Source: Acidimicrobiales bacterium (GTDB lineage Bacteria; Actinomycetota; Acidimicrobiia; Acidimicrobiales; Acidimicrobilacustridaceae). Taken from it: a DNA stretch of 11,675 nt. The number at the start of each line of letters is the position of its first letter. The first letter of the stretch is position 1. The notes beneath the pieces were generated by a model, which saw only the letters and a list, made by a program, of their open reading frames with translations, was not told the DNA's origin and searched no databases. Both the position numbers and the translations under genes were made by a program. Positions 7,814-11,675 of this stretch are shown here, piece by piece. Location: the NCBI GenBank assembly GCA_023261915.1, contig JALRFT010000080.1:1-11675 (forward strand), in the 5' to 3' direction.

Positions 7814-8782
7814 ATGTCCTCCTCTTCAACGCAGCCTCGCAAGGTCCTCATCATCGGCTCCGGCCCCGCCGGACTGACCGCTGCGGTGTACACCGCACGG
7901 GCCAGCCTGGCCCCGCTGATGCTCGAGGGGGAGCCGTCGTCGACGAGTGACCAGCCCGGGGGGCAACTCATGCTCACCACCGAGGTGGAGAACTTTCCCG
8001 GGTTCCCCGAAGGCATCATGGGACCCGAACTCATGGAACGGATGCGGGCCCAGGCCGTGCGCTTCGGCACCGAAATCCTCACCGAGAAGGCCAGTCGGGT
8101 CGACCTGACCCAGCGACCATTCAGGGTCTGGGTGGGGGATCCGCAAGCCGCTGAGCCGACCTATACGGCCGAGTCGATCATCGTCGCAACGGGGGCTCGT
8201 TCCCTCATGCTCGGTCTCGAGAACGAGACCCGGCTCATCGGGCATGGGGTCTCAACCTGCGCCACCTGTGACGGATTCTTCTTCCGGGGCCAGCACATCG
8301 CCGTAGTCGGCGGCGGTGACTCAGCCGCCGAGGAAGCCCTCTTTCTGACCAAGTTCGCTGACACCGTGACCCTCATCCACCGGCGCAGCGAACTTCGGGC
8401 CTCACGCATCATGCAGGATCGACTGCGGAACAACGACAAGATCCGGTTCGCCTGGAACACCGTCGTGGACGAGATCGTGGGCGACCAGCAATTGGCCGGC
8501 CTGCGACTGCGGAATGTGGAGTCAGGCGAGACCAGTGACCTGGCGGTCACCGGCTTGTTCGTGGCCATCGGCCACCAGCCCAACACAACCCTCTTCGACG
8601 GCCAGTTGGCCCTCGAGGACAACGGCTACCTCGTCACCGGGCCGGGGAGCCACACCTCCGTCGAGGGCGTCTTCGCCTGTGGCGACGTGCAGGACCACAC
8701 CTACCGGCAGGCCATCACCGCTGCTGGGTCGGGGTGTATGGCCGCCATCGACGCCGAGCGGTGGCTCGAAGGTCAGCACTGA
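7814..8782 (+). CDS. trxB: Thioredoxin-disulfide reductase (NADPH, FAD)
   Basis: The 322-residue cytosolic flavoenzyme passes electrons from NADPH through FAD and a redox disulfide to thioredoxin. Visible motifs in order: GSGPAG (15-20) for FAD, PGGQLMLTTEVENFPGF (48-64), IVATGA (123-128), the active-site CATC (149-152), GGGDSAAEEA (166-175) and HRRSELR (189-195) for NADPH, and the second FAD block CGDVQDHTYRQAITAAGSG (289-307). The HRR basic cluster supports NADPH use. The length is normal for the low-molecular-weight bacterial type. The start is ATG preceded by an AAGGCGA purine stretch at 7804-7810. A strong hairpin begins 5 nt after the stop, so transcription may end or attenuate before trxA. 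Confidence 0.97.
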   Translation: MSSSSTQPRKVLIIGSGPAGLTAAVYTARASLAPLMLEGEPSSTSDQPGGQLMLTTEVENFPGFPEGIMGPELMERMRAQAVRFGTEILTEKASRVDLTQRPFRVWVGDPQAAEPTYTAESIIVATGARSLMLGLENETRLIGHGVSTCATCDGFFFRGQHIAVVGGGDSAAEEALFLTKFADTVTLIHRRSELRASRIMQDRLRNNDKIRFAWNTVVDEIVGDQQLAGLRLRNVESGETSDLAVTGLFVAIGHQPNTTLFDGQLALEDNGYLVTGPGSHTSVEGVFACGDVQDHTYRQAITAAGSGCMAAIDAERWLEGQH

Positions 8783-8787
8783 TCCGA

Positions 8788-8809
8788 CCGGCGGGGAGCA
8801 CTCCGCCGG
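8788..8809 (+). terminator. Strong GC-rich hairpin just after trxB, candidate terminator
   Basis: Positions 8788-8796 pair with 8801-8809 over nine base pairs (one G-U) around the tetraloop AGCA, starting 5 nt after the trxB stop. There is no U-tract downstream, so it is either an actinobacterial U-less terminator or an mRNA 3'-end stabiliser. Its right arm runs into the GGAAC of the putative trxA promoter. Confidence 0.5.
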
Positions 8810-8833
8810 AACGCCTGATCCCCCCGATAGCGT
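8808..8833 (+). promoter_or_regulatory. Candidate trxA promoter: GGAAC box and TAGCGT/CGT -10 region
   Basis: GGAAC (8808-8812) followed after 18 nt by CGTGA (8831-8835) resembles the ECF-sigma pattern GGAAY-N18-(C)GTT used by SigR/SigH, known regulators of thioredoxin genes in Streptomyces and Mycobacterium. The third -10 base is G instead of T, so the match is imperfect. The overlapping TAGCGT (8828-8833) fits a housekeeping TANNNT -10. Transcription would start near 8840, giving a leader of about 95 nt. Confidence 0.35.
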
Positions 8834-8841
8834 GAAGGAGT

Positions 8842-8902
8842 TGGCCGGCGGTTCCGGCCAGTGGGGCAGTCGCCCCGAGTCGGGCTGGGGCCGTTGTCCC
8901 CA
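8842..8902 (+). other. Structured trxA leader with three consecutive hairpins
   Basis: Three inverted repeats follow one another: 8842-8848 with 8854-8860 (7 bp, 5-nt loop); 8863-8867 with 8872-8876 (5 bp, 4-nt loop); and 8886-8890 with 8898-8902 (5 bp, 7-nt loop). The arm 8872-8876 can pair instead with GGGGC at 8887-8891, so two folds exclude each other. The sequence matches no riboswitch family I recognise. A regulatory role is inference; GC-rich DNA forms hairpins easily. Confidence 0.3.
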
Positions 8903-8934
8903 CCCTCATCACCCACGACCACGAGGACCAGACG

Positions 8935-9261
8935 ATGGCTGAGAATCTGACCACCCTGACCACGGCAACGTTCAACGAGACGGTGGCTTCGTCCTCCGTG
9001 CCCATGCTCGTTGACTTCTGGGCGGAATGGTGCGGGCCCTGCAAGATGATCGCCCCGGTCCTCGAGGAGATCGCCAGCGAGCATCCCGAGGCCATCCACA
9101 TCGCCAAGCTCAACGTGGACGATCATCCCGACATTGCCCGGCAGTTCTCGGTCATGAGCATCCCCACGATGATCGTGTTCCGCGACGGCCAAGAGGTGAA
9201 GCGCCTCGTCGGTGCCAAGGGCAAGGGCCAGATGCTCCAGGACCTCGACGAGTTCCTCTGA
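8935..9261 (+). CDS. trxA: Thioredoxin
   Basis: This 108-residue cytosolic dithiol protein reduces protein disulfides and is recharged by the TrxB encoded upstream. The classic active site WCGPC is at residues 32-36, preceded by VDFWAE and followed by KMIAPVLEEIA. The cis-proline is Pro77 in SIPT, and a conserved glycine lies in RLVGAKGK. It is full length with no signal peptide. The ATG is preceded by GAGG at 8923-8926, 8 nt away. The gene is 152 nt from trxB and seems to have its own promoter and structured leader, so TrxA may be produced independently of the reductase. Confidence 0.97.
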   Translation: MAENLTTLTTATFNETVASSSVPMLVDFWAEWCGPCKMIAPVLEEIASEHPEAIHIAKLNVDDHPDIARQFSVMSIPTMIVFRDGQEVKRLVGAKGKGQMLQDLDEFL

Positions 9262-9307
9262 GGCAATTACCGGATCCATCCCGGTTCCGGAGTCAGACGA
9301 GCACGCC

Positions 9308-9313
9308 TAGTCT
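9308..9313 (+). promoter_or_regulatory. Candidate -10 element (TAGTCT) of a leaderless cwlM-like transcript
   Basis: TAGTCT fits TANNNT and ends 8 nt before the GTG start at 9322. Neither an AG-rich Shine-Dalgarno nor a convincing -35 is visible. The element suggests a leaderless message separate from trxA, whose stop is 60 nt upstream of the GTG. Confidence 0.4.
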
Positions 9314-9321
9314 CAAGGCCC

Positions 9322-10329
9322 GTGAGTCCCCCATCCCCCGATGAACCGTCTGTGGCGTCCGGCCTTCCTCTCCGGGAAGGAGACCAAGGAGAGCCAGTCA
9401 GGGACCTCCAGCGGCGGCTCGTCGGGCTGGGGCTGAGCCCCGGACTCGACGGCTCCTACTGCGCCCACACCGCCACCGCAGTGGCTGAATTTCAGGCCTC
9501 CCGGGGGCTTCTGCCCAGTGGGTCCTGCGACCAGGCCACCTGGAACGCCGTCATCGAGGCCGGTCACCACCTGGGCGACCGCCTGTTGTATCTGACTCGC
9601 CCGATGCTGCGGGGAGATGACATCACCACACTCCAACGGCGGCTGGGGGGTTTGGGGTTCGACGCCGGTCGGGTAGATGGAATCTTCGGACCGAACACGG
9701 AGGGCGCCCTCCGAGAATTTCAACGCAATGCTGGTCTCAGTATCGACGGGGTTTGTGGTCCAGAAACATTGATGGACCTGGACCGGGTCGGCAGTCGGAT
9801 TACCGAGCCCGCTGCAGTGGCGGGAGTCCGAGAGCGCGAGATCCTGCGATCAGGCCCCCGGGGCCTCGAACAGCGGCGCGTGGTCATTGCCCACGCCGGT
9901 GGCCTCGACGCCATTGCCCACGCGACAGCCCGTGCTCTCGCCGAAACCGGCGCAGATCCAGTCGTTCTCCAGCATCACGAGCCCTCCGCTCTGGCCGAGC
10001 AGGCCAACACCCTCGACTGCGACCTGCTGCTCGATCTCGAGGTGGGTGATGCACCTTGTTGGTGCGCCTACTACCAGTCGGGTGACTTCGAGTCGACGGG
10101 AGGAAGACGGCTGGCGGAGTTGCTGACCGACGCCCTCGCCGAGATCGGCCTCACGCCCGAGCGCAGTCGTGGCCTTCGCCTTCCCCTCCTGCGCGAGACG
10201 CGGATGCCGGCGGTCGTTGTCCATCTCGGTCCGCCGGAACGAGTCGTGACCGACCCGACGACGATCACCGAAGCCTGCACTCGAAGCGTCGCCGACTGGG
10301 CGCACGAACCTCTTCCGCCCGGCCACTGA
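9322..10329 (+). CDS. cwlM: CwlM-like protein: two peptidoglycan-binding domains plus degenerate amidase_3 domain
   Basis: The 335-residue protein has no signal peptide, so it is probably cytoplasmic. Two PG_binding_1 domains lie at about 16-78 and 94-153 (VRDLQRRLVGLG...AVAEFQASRGL; ITTLQRRLGGLGFDAGRVDG...ALREFQRNAGL...DGVCGPET). An amidase_3-like region covers about 186-327. The expected zinc motif DPGHGG is replaced by IAHAGG, and the SIHxN motif by LDLEVG, so catalysis is unlikely. Mycobacterial CwlM, in the same parB-trx position and similarly degenerate, is a cytoplasmic regulator that activates MurA when phosphorylated by PknB. Blocks such as GDD..TLQ.RL..LGF and LLR.TRMP.V match it. 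The present protein is shorter (335 against about 406 aa) and lacks the tail that carries the regulatory threonine. GTG start with no Shine-Dalgarno. Automated tools may call it N-acetylmuramoyl-L-alanine amidase. Confidence 0.85.
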   Translation: MSPPSPDEPSVASGLPLREGDQGEPVRDLQRRLVGLGLSPGLDGSYCAHTATAVAEFQASRGLLPSGSCDQATWNAVIEAGHHLGDRLLYLTRPMLRGDDITTLQRRLGGLGFDAGRVDGIFGPNTEGALREFQRNAGLSIDGVCGPETLMDLDRVGSRITEPAAVAGVREREILRSGPRGLEQRRVVIAHAGGLDAIAHATARALAETGADPVVLQHHEPSALAEQANTLDCDLLLDLEVGDAPCWCAYYQSGDFESTGGRRLAELLTDALAEIGLTPERSRGLRLPLLRETRMPAVVVHLGPPERVVTDPTTITEACTRSVADWAHEPLPPGH

Positions 10330-10353
10330 ACCACCCCGCACCTGAGGTCAAGG

Positions 10354-10374
10354 GTTTCACCGGAGAGGTGAAGT
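10354..10374. repeat. Split parS-like inverted repeat
   Basis: GTTTCAC (10354-10360) and GTGAAGT (10368-10374) look like the two half-sites of the ParB target TGTTTCACGTGAAACA, pushed apart by 7 nt. The core TTCACC/GGTGAA also forms a 6-bp hairpin with a 5-nt loop. It lies 25 nt after the cwlM stop, about 95 nt from the parB stop. It is either a cwlM terminator hairpin or a degenerate ParB-binding relic; a functional parS is unlikely with this spacing. Confidence 0.3.
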
Positions 10375-10391
10375 TGAGGTTGATCACAGCC

Positions 10392-10412
10392 TTTTCCACA
10401 GGTTGTGGAGAA
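10392..10412. promoter_or_regulatory. Inverted pair of DnaA-box-like 9-mers forming a hairpin
   Basis: TTTTCCACA at 10392-10400 fits the DnaA-box consensus TTWTNCACA exactly. On the other strand TTCTCCACA (10404-10412) fits with one mismatch. The two are inverted around GGT and also form a 9-bp hairpin with one G-U pair. parAB usually lies a few kilobases from oriC, so an outlying DnaA site is credible. A shared terminator for the convergent cwlM-like and parB genes is the alternative. Confidence 0.4.
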
Positions 10413-10460
10413 ACCGATCGGCACCCGTCCAGCCCGTTGGCCAGACCGGGCCTCACCCGA

Positions 10461-10482
10461 TAAAACCCCTATAAATCAGGGG
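10461..10482 (-). terminator. Small intrinsic terminator of parB
   Basis: Read on the minus strand, CCCCT (10482-10478), a 7-nt loop and AGGGG (10470-10466) form a 5-bp stem, followed directly by TTTTA (10465-10461). The parB stop codon TAG lies at the loop-right arm junction. A stem plus T-run is the intrinsic terminator layout, although the stem is short. Confidence 0.5.
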
Positions 10483-11368
10483 AATCTGACTCTCGGCCGG
10501 AGACCATGACCCGGTAGATCCGCTCGAGATCATCAAGGTTGGCGAACTGGATCGTGACCTTCCCGCCCTTGCCGGAAAGACCAACCCTCACGCGCGTATC
10601 GAGGTGATCAGAGAGCAGGTGCTCGAGCTCGAGCAGGGCCGCCGGTCGGTTCCCAGGATCGGCGCCCGGCGTCGCCTGAGGATCGTCGGCGTAGCGGGCG
10701 GCGACCAGTCGACGGACGGCGTCCTCGGTCTCCCGGACGTTGAGCCCCTCGTCAACCACGCGAGCGGCGAGGACCTCCTGCTCGTCGACGCTCTCAAGAG
10801 CGAGGATGGCCCGGGCGTGGCCCGCCGTCATTCGACGCTCACTGAGGAGCGTCTGCACCGTCGGGGGAAGGGCCAGCAGTCGAAGCGTGTTGGCCACCGC
10901 TGACCGGCTCCGGCCGACGGCCTGGGCGACCTCGTCCTGGGTGAGCGAGAACTCATCCATCAATTGGCGGTAGCCGGCGCCCTCTTCGAGCGGGTTGAGA
11001 TCTTCTCGGAGCAGGTTCTCCACCAGCGCCTCTTGGAGAGCCCGATGATCGTCAACGGTGCGCACCAGAGCCGGGATCGACTCGAGTCCGGCCAACTGCG
11101 ATGCCCTCCACCGGCGCTCTCCAGCGATCAATTCATAGGAATCTGGCCCCACTTGACGCACCAAAATGGGCTGAAGGACGCCGATCTCCCCCACTGAGGC
11201 AGCAAGGGAGGCGAGGGCCTCGTCGTCGAATTCCACCCGGGGTTGGTACGGATTAGCCCTGATCTGAGCTACCGCCAACTCCCTCAGTTCGGTCCCCTCG
11301 GGCGCCGAGCCAGGCGCGTCAGGAAGCAGGGCGCTGAGGCCCTTACCCAGTCCGCTGCGGCGTGCCAT
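10469..11368 (-). CDS. parB: Chromosome partitioning protein ParB
   Basis: The 299-residue protein binds parS, spreads as a CTP-dependent clamp and works with ParA to segregate the origin. Visible elements: the N-terminal GLGKGLSALLP (6-16, the ParA-interacting type of end); the N-domain with IRANPYQPR (36-44) and the CTP-binding motifs GERRWRA (84-90) and ENLLREDLNP (117-126); the helix-turn-helix LTQDEVAQAVGRSRSAVANT (142-161); and a C-terminal dimerisation domain at about 245-292 (LEHLLSDHL...KVTIQFANLDDLERIY). The length is normal. I chose ATG 11368 over the GTG one codon upstream because AGGAGG at 11380-11375 is 6 nt from the ATG but only 3 nt from the GTG. The gene overlaps the end of parA by 26 nt, so the pair is one operon. 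It ends convergently with the cwlM-like gene. Confidence 0.97.
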   Translation of the reverse strand: MARRSGLGKGLSALLPDAPGSAPEGTELRELAVAQIRANPYQPRVEFDDEALASLAASVGEIGVLQPILVRQVGPDSYELIAGERRWRASQLAGLESIPALVRTVDDHRALQEALVENLLREDLNPLEEGAGYRQLMDEFSLTQDEVAQAVGRSRSAVANTLRLLALPPTVQTLLSERRMTAGHARAILALESVDEQEVLAARVVDEGLNVRETEDAVRRLVAARYADDPQATPGADPGNRPAALLELEHLLSDHLDTRVRVGLSGKGGKVTIQFANLDDLERIYRVMVSGRESDSPDL

Positions 11369-11675
11369 CACTCACCTCCTTGGCGAGATCCCGGTAGGCG
11401 ACCGCCCCCCGGGCCGTGGGATCAAAGGTCGTGATGGGCTGACCATAGGACGGGGCCTCAGACAGTCGCACCGTCCGGGGAATCACGGTCTGGCACACCT
11501 TCTCCCCGAAATGGTTCCGAACCTCCTCAACGACCTGGCTTGCGAGCCTCGTACGCCCATCGAACATGACGAGAACCACCGCACTGATCTCCAGGGTCGG
11601 ATTCAGGTTCCGCTTCACCAGATCCACGTTGCCCAGCAGTTGCCCCAGGCCCTCAAGGGCGTAGTACTCGCACTG
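11343..11675 (-). CDS. parA: Chromosome partitioning ATPase ParA (Soj), C-terminal part
   Basis: Only the last 110 codons are present; the gene runs off the right edge with its Walker A and B motifs outside. The visible part begins QCEYYALEGLGQLL, the conserved ParA/Soj segment. It continues with RNLNPTLEISAVVLVMFDGRTRLASQVVEEVRNHFG, then VIPRTVRLSEAPSYGQPI, all diagnostic of chromosomal ParA. ParA is a deviant-Walker ATPase that forms the nucleoid gradient pulling ParB-parS complexes apart. A GTG at 11627 could be mistaken for a start, but the in-frame sequence upstream of it is clearly ParA. The TAA at 11345-11343 lies 26 nt inside parB, indicating coupled expression. Upstream control lies outside the window. 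Confidence 0.96.
   Translation of the reverse strand, partial: QCEYYALEGLGQLLGNVDLVKRNLNPTLEISAVVLVMFDGRTRLASQVVEEVRNHFGEKVCQTVIPRTVRLSEAPSYGQPITTFDPTARGAVAYRDLAKEVSDGTPQRTG
11375..11380 (-). promoter_or_regulatory. Perfect Shine-Dalgarno of parB inside the parA 3' end
   Basis: AGGAGG on the minus strand, continuing as AGGAGGTGA, lies 6 nt upstream of ATG 11368. It is the strongest ribosome binding site in the window and lies within parA coding sequence. It fixes the parB start and suggests strong independent initiation on the parAB message. Confidence 0.8.

Noticed and set aside
8832..8941. Possible short leader peptide frame ending over the trxA start
   Set aside because: The frame would begin at a GTG inside the proposed -10 element, is Gly/Pro/His-rich without attenuation-type codon runs, and has no ribosome binding site.
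9270..9290. CCGGA/TCCGG hairpin after trxA as a terminator
   Set aside because: Only 5 bp with an 11-nt loop and no T-run; too weak to call in GC-rich DNA.
11343..11627. A separate 94-aa gene starting at GTG 11627
   Set aside because: The frame continues upstream to the window edge with clear ParA sequence (QCEYYALEGLGQLL), so it is the 3' end of parA.

Overview
The window is GC-rich (about two thirds G+C by eye) and carries the origin-proximal gene neighbourhood typical of Actinomycetota. Read right to left it runs parA, parB, a cwlM-like gene, trxA, trxB, a small membrane protein, a Ser/Thr kinase, a DUF6049-type envelope protein, then cca. The counterpart in Mycobacterium tuberculosis is the block from parA (Rv3918c) to pcnA (Rv3907c). 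The presence of inositol-3-phosphate synthase and the lack of the mycobacterial sigM, murJ/mviN and mutT4 genes at their usual places suggest an early-branching actinobacterium such as an acidimicrobial lineage. That placement is inference from gene order, not phylogeny.

Layout. (1) 3-1784, plus strand: the 3' part of an inositol-3-phosphate synthase gene, cut by the left edge, followed 9 nt later by a SAM-dependent methyltransferase gene. (2) 1812-3212, minus strand: an HD-domain CCA tRNA nucleotidyltransferase, convergent with the methyltransferase across a 27-nt gap that holds a GC hairpin. (3) 3449-7388, plus strand: a tightly coupled operon of a GNAT-type protein, a secreted and membrane-anchored DUF6049-like protein and a membrane Ser/Thr kinase, with 4-nt start/stop overlaps. 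(4) 7417-9261, plus strand: a 120-aa two-helix membrane protein, thioredoxin reductase and thioredoxin. trxB and trxA are separated by 152 nt containing a strong hairpin, a promoter-like element and further hairpins. (5) 9322-10329, plus strand: a cytoplasmic CwlM-like protein with two peptidoglycan-binding domains and a degenerate amidase domain. (6) 10330-10468: a 139-nt convergent gap with a split parS-like inverted repeat, a DnaA-box-like hairpin and a parB terminator. (7) 10469-11675, minus strand: parB and the 3' part of parA, overlapping by 26 nt and running off the right edge. No gene-free stretch exceeds 300 nt; the longest is 3213-3448.

How the parts fit: the locus combines chromosome segregation (ParAB), control of cell-wall precursor synthesis (CwlM-like protein, kinase, DUF6049 protein), thiol redox (TrxA/TrxB) and tRNA maturation (Cca). 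This grouping is conserved in actinobacteria. I see no phage, transposon, CRISPR or toxin-antitoxin element and no clearly new system. The points most worth a second look are the free-standing, apparently active kinase at the position where mycobacteria have the MurJ-pseudokinase fusion; the CwlM-like protein lacking both zinc ligands and the phosphorylated tail; the hairpin-rich trxB-trxA spacer; the DnaA-box/parS-like elements beside parB; and a recurring TAGNNT -10 motif 6-8 nt before start codons, suggesting leaderless transcripts.
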